Part shown: piece after piece, positions 34,401 to 41,935 of the stretch
Layout of the letters: each line of letters opens with the position of its first letter
Numbering within the stretch: position 1 is the first letter of the stretch
Assembly (NCBI GenBank): GCA_017695115.1
Contig: JADILV010000080.1
Coordinates: 1-46,376 of the forward strand
DNA length: 46,376 bases
Source of the DNA: Candidatus Cryptobacteroides avicola
GTDB lineage: Bacteria; Bacteroidota; Bacteroidia; Bacteroidales; UBA932
Direction of reading: 5' to 3'
The notes under the pieces: generated by a model
The model's input: the letters and a program-made list of their open reading frames with translations, nothing else
Told to the model about the DNA's origin: nothing
Database searches by the model: none
Position numbers and translations under genes: made by a program

Positions 34401-34724
34401 TTCAAGTATTCCGCTCTTGTAAAGCTCCACTCCGCAATTCAGCGCAGTCTGGCCACCGAATGCCAGCAGAATCCCTTGCGGTGCCTCCTTCTTGATGACT
34501 TTCTCGACAAAGAACGGCGTCACAGGAAGGAAATATATCTTGTCGGCGACCCCTTCGGAAGTCTGGACAGTAGCGATGTTAGGGTTGATCAGGACTGTCT
34601 CGATGCCTTCTTCTTTCAGAGCCTTCAAAGCCTGTGAACCGGAATAGTCAAACTCACCAGCCTCCCCGATTTTCAGCGCACCCGAACCGAGGATTACGAC
34701 TTTCTTTATATTGTTGTCAATCAT
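31485..34724 (-). CDS. carB: Carbamoyl-phosphate synthase large subunit
   Basis: 1079 residues, the normal length. It makes carbamoyl phosphate from ammonia, bicarbonate and 2 ATP for pyrimidines and arginine. Two homologous ATP-grasp halves are visible: [33 protein letters not shown] at the N-terminus, with [21 protein letters not shown], and again [33 protein letters not shown] (about residue 555 on), with [21 protein letters not shown]. The last ~140 residues form the MGS-like allosteric domain ([38 protein letters not shown]), the site of UMP/ornithine control in other bacteria. It starts 12 nt after the carA stop, so it is co-transcribed with it. Confidence 0.97.
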   Translation of the reverse strand: [1079 protein letters not shown]

Positions 34725-34736
34725 TGTCTTTCAGAT

Positions 34737-35813
34737 TTAAAGTTTGGATATGAATTCATCGAAAAGGAACTCCGTGTCTGTAGGACCGCTGGTAGCCTCA
34801 GGATGGAACTGGGCGGAAAAGAAAGGTTTTGTCTTGTGGCGGATGCCTTCATTGGTCCCGTCGTTCATGTTTATGAAAAGCGGCTCCCAGTCTGACCCCA
34901 ATGTGCTGTTGTCCACGGCGAAACCGTGATTCTGGGAAGTGACGAAACATCTGTTCGTGCCGACCATGCGCACAGGCTGGTTGTGGCTGCGGTGCCCGTA
35001 TTTGAGCTTGTAAGTGGACGCTCCTCCTGCAGTGGACAGAAGCTGGTTGCCCATGCATATACCGAAAACCGGCTTGTCTTTCTTAAGGGCCTCCCTTATA
35101 TGGTCGACGGTCACTGTACAGAGGGCAGGGTTTCCGGGGCCGTTGGAAATGAACAGCCCGTCATAGTCCAATGTATTGAAATCGTAGTCCCACGGAACGC
35201 GGATGACCTCGACTCCCCTGCGGATGAAACAGCGGATGATGTTGTTTTTCACCCCGCGGTCCACAAGGACTACTTTCTTGTCCCCTTTTCCATAACGGAC
35301 CACTTCCTTGCAGCTGACTATCGCCACCTGGTTTACAGTATTCGGGTCCTCGATCGGGAAATCCCTCGTGACCCCGTCCGGAACTATGATTCCGAGCATC
35401 GAGCCATGCTCTCTCAGGACTTTTGTAAGCTCCCTGGTGTCAATTCCGTAAATACCAGGTATCTGCTGGGACTTCAACCATTCGTCAAGGCTCCTGGCAG
35501 CTTTCCAGTGGCTGTATTCAAACGAATAGTCGGAGATTACAAGACCTCTGACATGAATCCTGTCAGATTCGAAATTCCTGGATATCCCCCACTCGTCCAC
35601 GCCATCTGCAGGGACGCCGTAATTACCTATAAGAGGATAAGTTATACAAAGAATCTGTCCTGAATAGGATGGGTCTGTCAAACTCTCCGGATAACCTACC
35701 ATGGCAGTGGAGAAAACCACTTCCCCGTCGCATGGCCCGTCATACCCGAAAGAGTATCCCCTGAACTCCATTCCGTTCTCAAGTCTGAGTGTAGCACCGA
35801 GTCTCTTGTCCAT
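34737..35813 (-). CDS. carA: Carbamoyl-phosphate synthase small (glutaminase) subunit
   Basis: 358 residues from the ATG at 35813; an upstream in-frame TTG at 35837 is less likely. It hydrolyses glutamine and channels ammonia to CarB. The N-terminal domain reads MDKRLGATLRLENGMEFRGYSFGYDG...GEVVFSTAMVGYPESLTDPSYSGQI. The class I amidotransferase domain holds FISNGPGNP, the nucleophile Cys253 (GICMGNQLL), and His337 and Glu339 (FHPEA). It is the first gene of carAB, with a 12-nt gap to carB. Its ~125-nt leader carries a terminator-like hairpin and short reading frames, indicating attenuation. Confidence 0.97.
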   Translation of the reverse strand: MDKRLGATLRLENGMEFRGYSFGYDGPCDGEVVFSTAMVGYPESLTDPSYSGQILCITYPLIGNYGVPADGVDEWGISRNFESDRIHVRGLVISDYSFEYSHWKAARSLDEWLKSQQIPGIYGIDTRELTKVLREHGSMLGIIVPDGVTRDFPIEDPNTVNQVAIVSCKEVVRYGKGDKKVVLVDRGVKNNIIRCFIRRGVEVIRVPWDYDFNTLDYDGLFISNGPGNPALCTVTVDHIREALKKDKPVFGICMGNQLLSTAGGASTYKLKYGHRSHNQPVRMVGTNRCFVTSQNHGFAVDNSTLGSDWEPLFINMNDGTNEGIRHKTKPFFSAQFHPEATSGPTDTEFLFDEFISKL

Positions 35814-35837
35814 TGTCCTTATACTGTTAATATTCAA

Positions 35838-35894
35838 TTAGTACATATAAAAAAAACGACCATCCCGAGAAGGAACGGTCGTCTCTCTTTCCAT
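35838..35894 (-). CDS. Possible 18-residue leader peptide of carAB (uORF3)
   Basis: ATG at 35894, reading MERETTVPSRDGRFFYMY then stop at 35838, 24 nt before the carA ATG. The terminator-like hairpin and its U-run are inside this frame. It is preceded by two smaller frames joined by one-base overlaps (TAATG): MQKIQQII (35894-35920) and MLNTL (35920-35937). Three of its first 13 codons are Arg. Translation is not proven; chance is possible for such short frames. Confidence 0.4.
   Translation of the reverse strand: MERETTVPSRDGRFFYMY
35849..35882 (-). terminator. Terminator-like attenuator hairpin in carAB leader
   Basis: On the minus strand the stem ACGACC/GGTCGT (35882-35877 with 35861-35856) continues inward past a 1x1 mismatch with TTCC/GGGA around a TTCTC loop, and is followed by seven more T. 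No minus-strand gene lies upstream as far as 36253, so it acts on the carAB leader itself, about 35 nt before the carA ATG. Confidence 0.72.
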
Positions 35895-35946
35895 TATATT
35901 ATTTGCTGGATTTTCTGCATTACAAAGTGTTCAACATTTCAAGGTG

Positions 35947-35979
35947 CAAAGATAGGAAAAAACATTACATTTCTGCAAA
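35947..35979 (-). promoter_or_regulatory. Promoter of carAB
   Basis: On the minus strand TTTG (35979-35976), 21 nt, TATCTTTG (35954-35947), a full consensus match. The start point should be near 35941. The remaining part of the 439-nt gap, 35980-36252, holds no gene that I can recognise and only a poor promoter candidate (TACTTTG, 36211-36217) for the plus-strand gene. Confidence 0.7.
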
Positions 35980-36252
35980 ATAATTTACCGGCCTCTGACA
36001 GACATCCGCCGGCAATCTTGAACGGACACTTGTATTTCAAACGAATAATATCCGGAAGCGGCCGTATATCAATTGCATACAATCCTCCAAAGGCTGATTT
36101 TGCAGCATATTTTCCAGGATTCTGCATTTAAAACAGGCAATTCAGACCGCTGGAAAGGCGATTTAGAAATTAAACGTTTGAATTTTTCTGCACACGGATA
36201 ATTGTCCTCTACTTTGCATCCCGTTTGATTCCTAACGAATACTAAAGTCAAT

Positions 36253-38094
36253 ATGAAAACTTTTTTTACCAAATTCCTTTTTATTATAATGGCGGTATTC
36301 GCCGTGAGCTGCCATAAAGACGCTGTTTGTCATGAAGAAGACATTCCGGACAGCACCGACGGCGCACTTGTAGAAATCACGTTCAGAGTCAGCGGACCGG
36401 AGGCCGGTTTCGAAAGCAGGAGCTCGGTAACGGCGGACGAAAATAAAATCATGGACATCAATATATTCGCCTATAGCGGAGGGGCACTGGAGGCCGCAGT
36501 ATATGCAGGGGCTTTAGACAGTCCGGCCATGAAGCTCACATCAGGCAAGACATATACCTTCTATGTGCTTGCGAATACCGGACGGATTACCGCCCCTGCA
36601 ACCGATGATGAAATGAGCGGATACCGCTACACCATGACAGGAATATCAGATTTCAGCAGTAAAGGCTTTCCTATGGCCGCAACTGTGACAAAGAAGATAA
36701 CAGGAGCGGAACAGGAAATAGAAATCCGGTTGGAGAGACTTATAGCCAAAGTGGAACTTAAAATAAATTCAAGTTCTCTTCCGGGGTTCAGAGTAAATTC
36801 GGTACGGCTCATGAATAGCCCTAAAGACATAGTCCCGTTCACTACGGGCAGCGGGGCGGCTTCAACCATGACCGGAGACACGGCTACTGCATCGGACATA
36901 GCCGGTCTCAATGCAGGAAAGTCAGCCACGTTCTATATGCTGGAAAACTGCCAGGGAATACTGCTGCCTGGAAACAAGGACCAGTGGGAAAAGGTTCCTG
37001 AAAACATACCCGCCGAAAAAGAGAAACTCTGCACTTACATGGAGGTCACTGCCGATCTGGACGGCTCCTCCGGTGTCGAAGGACCGGTAACATACCGGTT
37101 CTATCTCGGACAAGACGAAACGACTGATTTCAACATCTTCAGAAATACAGAAAACATAATCACTCTGACGACAACAGAAGACGGTCTGGACAAAGTATCC
37201 TGGAGAATTGACAACAGCAACCTGTCCTACATATCCGTTCCTGTAATCGCAGTAGGAGCCGGAGGCAAAATCTTCTACACTGACAGCAACAACAAGCTCA
37301 CGCAGGTCACGCTGGGAAGCGACAACTGGAACTGCATCACATACGGAAACGGAAAGTACATAGCTGTAGGAGACAACGGCGCGATCGGAAGTTCTGCCAA
37401 TGGCATCAATTGGAAAAAAGTCACTGCAGGGACTTACGACTGGAATTATGTCACATACGGAGACGGAAAATTCATAGCTGTAGGCAGCAATGGGGCGATT
37501 GCCCGTTCTACGACCGGAATAACATGGGCGTTACAGGAAAGCGGCCAGATCCAATGGAACGGAGTCACTTTCGGAAACGGCAGGTTCGTTGCAGTCGGCA
37601 AAAAGGACAACCGGTATGGATCCCTCGGCTATTCGTCGGATGGAGTAACCTGGAAAACGGCGTCTTCTACAATGTACACCTCCATACAGAATGCCATAAC
37701 CTATAACGATGGACTTTTCGTAGCAGTGGGGAAACGAGGTACATACACAGGTACTGCAGGCTATTCAAGTGACGGCATCAACTGGAGCTACAACACAAAA
37801 GCAGGAGGAGCCGAGCATCCTGTGGTAGGTTACGGAAACGGGAAATTCCTTACGGCCGGACTCAATGAAATCCTGTATTCAGAGGACGGCAAATCATGGA
37901 CGTTTGCAGAAAAATACGTGATCAACTTCAATTACCGTAGCATCGCATTCGGTGACGGGATTTTCGTTCTGGCAGGAGCGCTCAGATCCGGAGAATCAAG
38001 AATCTACTTTTCGTCCGACATAAAACACTGGATCTTGGCACCGGCGGATGTAATCGAAAAGGCGGAAATCAGCAGTATCTGCATAATGCATTGA
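36253..38094 (+). CDS. Lipoprotein: DUF4906/fimbrillin-like domain fused to beta-propeller
   Basis: 613 residues. Lipoprotein signal MKTFFTKFLFIIMAVFAVSC (lipobox Cys20). Residues ~36-325 resemble DUF4906/fimbrillin-like surface domains: VEITFRVSGPEAGFESRSS, IMDINIFAYSGGALE, YTFYVLANTGRI, EIRLERLIAKVELKIN, TFYMLENCQGI, NIFRNTENIITLTTT. Residues ~328-610 contain seven ~40-residue blades of the form W-x2-V-x-YGNGKFIAVG-x-NGAI-x-S-x2-G-x-W (first at IAVGAGGKIFY, last at YRSIAFGDGIFVLAGA), forming a closed propeller like BNR/Kelch-type modules. The product is probably an outer-membrane surface protein, perhaps a fimbrial tip or adhesin with the propeller as binding head; this is inference. It is a lone gene followed by a strong hairpin terminator. 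Confidence 0.78.
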   Translation: MKTFFTKFLFIIMAVFAVSCHKDAVCHEEDIPDSTDGALVEITFRVSGPEAGFESRSSVTADENKIMDINIFAYSGGALEAAVYAGALDSPAMKLTSGKTYTFYVLANTGRITAPATDDEMSGYRYTMTGISDFSSKGFPMAATVTKKITGAEQEIEIRLERLIAKVELKINSSSLPGFRVNSVRLMNSPKDIVPFTTGSGAASTMTGDTATASDIAGLNAGKSATFYMLENCQGILLPGNKDQWEKVPENIPAEKEKLCTYMEVTADLDGSSGVEGPVTYRFYLGQDETTDFNIFRNTENIITLTTTEDGLDKVSWRIDNSNLSYISVPVIAVGAGGKIFYTDSNNKLTQVTLGSDNWNCITYGNGKYIAVGDNGAIGSSANGINWKKVTAGTYDWNYVTYGDGKFIAVGSNGAIARSTTGITWALQESGQIQWNGVTFGNGRFVAVGKKDNRYGSLGYSSDGVTWKTASSTMYTSIQNAITYNDGLFVAVGKRGTYTGTAGYSSDGINWSYNTKAGGAEHPVVGYGNGKFLTAGLNEILYSEDGKSWTFAEKYVINFNYRSIAFGDGIFVLAGALRSGESRIYFSSDIKHWILAPADVIEKAEISSICIMH

Positions 38095-38101
38095 TACAGA
38101 C

Positions 38102-38165
38102 AAAAAAGAGGGTCAAAAGAGAACTTTCAGCTTAACGTTTGAAATTCCACCTTTTGACCCTCTTT
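38102..38165. terminator. Bidirectional terminator with perfect 15-bp stem
   Basis: Arms aaagagggtcaaaag (38105-38119) and cttttgaccctcttt (38151-38165) are perfectly complementary around a 31-nt loop. Read on the minus strand the stem is followed by a run of T (complement of 38102-38107), giving a proper terminator for the small minus-strand gene. On the plus strand it ends the DUF4906-propeller gene, with a weaker U-tract. Confidence 0.78.
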
Positions 38166-38178
38166 CCGATAAGTCCGT

Positions 38179-38355
38179 TCAAGATATGACATCAGGAAAA
38201 ATATCTGATTCGAAAACTACTGACGATACATTTTCCGGATGTGCATCTTTTCCAGAGTTTCGCACTGCCTCACCTGGAGTCCAGTCAAATACACAGCCGT
38301 CTTTGCCAGATGAACCGCGTTCTTCTGTTCCATGTTTTGTTGCAAAATCAGACAT
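38179..38355 (-). CDS. Small hypothetical protein, 58 residues
   Basis: ATG at 38355 to TGA at 38179. The protein begins MSDFATKHGTEERGSSGKDG and continues CVFDWTPGEAVRNSGKDAHP to an acidic hydrophobic end (FESDIFPDVIS). It has no signal peptide, membrane segment or recognised family. Support for a real gene comes from its setting: a promoter-like pair 30-60 nt upstream and a perfect terminator 14 nt downstream on the same strand. It contains a single Cys and many Ser/Gly/Asp residues. Even shorter frames (a 23-codon one at 38415-38486 starting MTMPEVTDFIRKAKKYVK) lie between it and sbcC. Function is unknown; it could be a regulatory or modified peptide, or chance. Confidence 0.42.
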   Translation of the reverse strand: MSDFATKHGTEERGSSGKDGCVFDWTPGEAVRNSGKDAHPENVSSVVFESDIFPDVIS

Positions 38356-38387
38356 AGTTGAAAATCATTAAAGGTTAAACTTTTGCT

Positions 38388-38418
38388 GAAAGTTACAGAT
38401 TTTCATCCAATAAATCAA
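38388..38418 (-). promoter_or_regulatory. Possible promoter of the 58-residue ORF
   Basis: On the minus strand TTG (38418-38416), 20 nt, TAACTTTC (38395-38388), one mismatch at the last base of the -7 element. It would start transcription about 25 nt before the ATG. Confidence 0.42.
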
Positions 38419-38499
38419 CAAGATATCGAACTTTTAACATATTTTTTCGCCTTTCGTATAAAATCTGTAACCTCCGGCATTGTCATATCCTCTCCTGAA

Positions 38500-41400
38500 T
38501 CATACGGACACCACCTCTACCGAACTGCAGTCACTCCCCTGCCGCCGGACCTGAATCTGGACAGGAATCCTTTCCCGCAGAGACTCCACATGGCTGATTA
38601 TACCTACTTTCCTTCCACCCATCTGGTGAAGGTTTTCCAAAGATTCCATTACTACATTGAGGTAATCGGAACTTAATGTTCCGAATCCCTCATCGATAAA
38701 AAGAATATTTACCTTAAGGCTGCTTCCTGACAGGGACGAGAGCCCCAGGGCCAGTGAAAGAGAAACAAGGAATGTCTCCCCACCGGACAGCGTATTTACT
38801 GATCTGACCGCACCTCCCTGATACATATCACGGACTGTAAGCGTAAGTGAACCCGGTTGGCTGTCAAGGATATAACGTCCTGAAAGATGCTCAAGATAGG
38901 CATTGGCATTCCTTGTAAGTTCCGTCATTACGAATCCTTGGGCGATTTTCCTGAATTTCCTGCCTTCTGCATCACCGAAAAGGCTGTAAAGCCTGTCCCA
39001 TTTCTCAACTTTCTTCCGCAGATACTCGGCGGCTTCTTTCTCTTTCCCCGCCATTCTGGAATTCCCGTCATCTGCAAGCAGCCTCTGTTTTATCGACCCG
39101 ATCTCCTGATTCACGGCATTAAGTCCGGTCCCGATTTCCTCCAGATATGCCTCAAGACGTTCAGGCGTATCCTCCTCAGCCATTTCAGGTGCAGAAAGCC
39201 TGTGTCTGGCCAGATCTTCCTCTCGCTGTTTCAGGACTGATTCCGCACTTTTCAAGGCAGATTTGCATGAAGAGACCGCTTCTTTGACTTTAATGATCTC
39301 ATCCGGCCTTATTGCCAGAAGTTCTTCCAGACGCTCCCCGGAAATCGAATTGGCTGCATAGGATTTTTCCAGGAATGCCTTTATCCTCTGCAGGCTGTCC
39401 TCTGCCGACTTCTCTAAACCATTGATTGAAGTTACCTTGGAATAAAGATCCACCCATTTCCTGTGAATGTCATCCCAACCGGCATCTTCCTGCACTGCCG
39501 GGCCGGTGCCCCCGGCATTGCCCCATTCGGGGTAAATTCCGAGGATATTCTGCCGTGAAGCTTTGATATCCTCTATTATGCCTTTCTTTTTTTCTATTGA
39601 TGCCGCCAGAGATGAAAGTTCATCCTTGTCACTGGAATACTGCTCCGATTCTGTCCTGAGCGAAGCCATGAACCGGTCCGGGTCAGCATTGAACTTTTTC
39701 TCCCAATTTTCAATAACGATATCCTTCCCGGCCAGGGACATGGAAGCTTCGGCATTGCCCAGGGCAGAATCCATACCGGCCTGCAAAGAAGCCGTTTCCT
39801 TTTCCAGTGAAGCAATGTTCTCGGCGGCTGCATGCATTTCCGCCACTTTGGATTCTATAGATTTATTCCGGCTGTTGATTTCATCCTGAAGGCATTTTGC
39901 CGCCTTTTCCGATGCGGCGATATCATCAAGGATTTTCCCCAATGATTTCCGCTCGTCTTCCATAGCCTTATAATAATCTCTGAGTCTTTCCAGGGTATCA
40001 CTTTCATCTGGAGAAAAAAATATGACGGCACATCTGGCCTCAGCTTCTTTTCTGGCAGCGGCATACTCATTTTCAACTGTTTCAAGTGTCTCCTGCTCTG
40101 TTCTGACAGCCTTTTCCCATGCCCTGGCATCCGCTGCCGTGTCATTCATGACTGCTTCAGCCGACTTCCTTTCCTCGCTCTTCTTTTCCAGATCTTCTTT
40201 AAGCGGAGCAAGCATGCTTTCGAACTCCGCATCTGAAGTGAGCGAAAGTATTTCCTGTCCGCATAGAGGACATATATCTCCTGTATTGAGCTTGGATCTG
40301 GCGACTTTGGCCCATGTATCGACTGAATCCCTCATTCTGTCCACCATTGCCGATGCTTCGGCATACCTTCTGTCAGCAAGGACAAATGACTCCAAGGCGG
40401 CCCCGGCCGCTTTGCAGGCCTCATTATATAATTTCTTATAGGACTGCAGCATGGCTGTTTCCTTTGATTTTCTGTCTGAGGCCTTCAGCATCTCCCTGAC
40501 AGACATTCCGGCTTCTTTCACCAGGGACATCCTGTCGTCCAGATCATTCCTGGCCCTGGTCTTCCCTTCCTTGTCCATAGCGGAAATCGCTGAATACATA
40601 GCTTCAAGCTCCTTCTGCATGGAATTTCTGGTCTGACGCATATTCTCCAGAGAGTCCGCCTGCGCCGAATAGTCCTCTCCGGCCTTTTTCAGGGTGTCTT
40701 CCGCTTTTTTCAGCCTGCAGTCCAGATCTCCTATCGTTTTCCTGCATGAAACGACAGTTCCGAGAAGGCCGTTTATCGATTTGAAAGATGAATACATCGG
40801 AGCGTAGGGCCGGAGCATCTCCAGTTTTTCATTCAGGCTCCGGAATCTGGCTGAGTTCTCCGCCAGTTCTGCCTCTCTGGCAGCAAGATCGGCTGAAAGC
40901 GACATGAAAGTCTTCCTGTTTCCTTCAGACTCTACAGAAAGTCGTTCCAATGCGCTTTCCTGTTCTTTTTTCCTTGACAGGGCAGCCCGCTGGTCAGGAG
41001 TCAGGTCCCAATCCATGCACAGCCTTTCATTTCTGAGGAAACTGTCCGAGGACAAGGCAGCCATTGCGGCCCCGACGTCAATCCTGCTTTTCTCCACTTT
41101 CGACTCCAGATCGGCCAACGTCTGTAACCAGTTAAGTTTTGATGAAGAAGACTCCTTGTCTCTGGAAAGGCCATTAAGCGTTGTTTCTTTCAGTGCCAGT
41201 TCTTCCTGCAGAGCCCTGCGTTCTTCCTCGTCCAACAGCACGATTCCTGATATCTTCTCCTGTTGGCGCAGGTATGCCTCCCTGTACTGCTTGCTGCGTG
41301 CCGCAATTCCGGCTCCTATTCTGGCAAAAATATCTGTTCTTGTGAGTTTTTCAAGTATATCGGCTTTTTCATTCTCGCTGCTCTTCAGGAACCTGGCAAA

Positions 41401-41931
41401 TTCCCCCTGGGCCAGCATCGATGTCCTGCAATACTGGTCGAAAGTCATTCCCGTCACCTGTTCGATTCTGGCTTTTACCTCGCTTCTTTTGTGCAGGATA
41501 TCCCCCTCTCCACACTCTAAGGTCCATATAACATCCTGGATTTTCCCCGCCGTGCTCCCGTAAGCCCTCCTTACACTCCAGACAGCGGTATAGTCAATGT
41601 TGTCCAATCCTGTAAATACAAGTTTCACTGAAGCCTCCGCCGTGCCTTTCCTCAGGAACTGCCTCGGGTCGTTCGTGCCAAGATCGCCGTCCGGATTTCT
41701 CTTGTCGGCAGGTACGGCATCATCTCCGATACGCTCCAGACCGGATGAGGCAAGACGCGGGGCCTGGTTATAGAGGGCCAGACAGACCGCGTCGAGGATC
41801 GTGCTCTTCCCCGCTCCCGTCTCCCCGCAGATAAGGAATACCGATTCCTCTTTCAAAGGAGTCCGGCAAAAGTCGATCACAGCTGATCCTATTGAAGCGA
41901 TATTTTTGATTTCCAATGATTTCAGTTCCAT
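38500..41931 (-). CDS. sbcC: Exonuclease subunit SbcC (Rad50-like SMC ATPase)
   Basis: 1143 residues from the ATG at 41931; a longer frame to 42003 would overlap sbcD and lacks conservation. With SbcD it cleaves hairpins and blocked DNA ends. N-terminal MELKSLEIKNIASIG and Walker A GETGAGKST (36-44); two long coiled coils separated by the zinc hook CPLC (in GDICPLCGQEIL, about residue 570); C-terminal signature LSGGETFLVSLSLALGLS and Walker B ILFIDEGFGTLSSDYL. It is 4 nt downstream of sbcD, so translationally linked. The coiled coils are slightly longer than in E. coli SbcC. Confidence 0.95.
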   Translation of the reverse strand: MELKSLEIKNIASIGSAVIDFCRTPLKEESVFLICGETGAGKSTILDAVCLALYNQAPRLASSGLERIGDDAVPADKRNPDGDLGTNDPRQFLRKGTAEASVKLVFTGLDNIDYTAVWSVRRAYGSTAGKIQDVIWTLECGEGDILHKRSEVKARIEQVTGMTFDQYCRTSMLAQGEFARFLKSSENEKADILEKLTRTDIFARIGAGIAARSKQYREAYLRQQEKISGIVLLDEEERRALQEELALKETTLNGLSRDKESSSSKLNWLQTLADLESKVEKSRIDVGAAMAALSSDSFLRNERLCMDWDLTPDQRAALSRKKEQESALERLSVESEGNRKTFMSLSADLAAREAELAENSARFRSLNEKLEMLRPYAPMYSSFKSINGLLGTVVSCRKTIGDLDCRLKKAEDTLKKAGEDYSAQADSLENMRQTRNSMQKELEAMYSAISAMDKEGKTRARNDLDDRMSLVKEAGMSVREMLKASDRKSKETAMLQSYKKLYNEACKAAGAALESFVLADRRYAEASAMVDRMRDSVDTWAKVARSKLNTGDICPLCGQEILSLTSDAEFESMLAPLKEDLEKKSEERKSAEAVMNDTAADARAWEKAVRTEQETLETVENEYAAARKEAEARCAVIFFSPDESDTLERLRDYYKAMEDERKSLGKILDDIAASEKAAKCLQDEINSRNKSIESKVAEMHAAAENIASLEKETASLQAGMDSALGNAEASMSLAGKDIVIENWEKKFNADPDRFMASLRTESEQYSSDKDELSSLAASIEKKKGIIEDIKASRQNILGIYPEWGNAGGTGPAVQEDAGWDDIHRKWVDLYSKVTSINGLEKSAEDSLQRIKAFLEKSYAANSISGERLEELLAIRPDEIIKVKEAVSSCKSALKSAESVLKQREEDLARHRLSAPEMAEEDTPERLEAYLEEIGTGLNAVNQEIGSIKQRLLADDGNSRMAGKEKEAAEYLRKKVEKWDRLYSLFGDAEGRKFRKIAQGFVMTELTRNANAYLEHLSGRYILDSQPGSLTLTVRDMYQGGAVRSVNTLSGGETFLVSLSLALGLSSLSGSSLKVNILFIDEGFGTLSSDYLNVVMESLENLHQMGGRKVGIISHVESLRERIPVQIQVRRQGSDCSSVEVVSV

Positions 41932-41935
41932 CCCG

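Noticed and set aside
35980..36252. Small genes in the gap upstream of the propeller lipoprotein
   Set aside because: Open frames there are short and without promoter, ribosome-binding or composition support.
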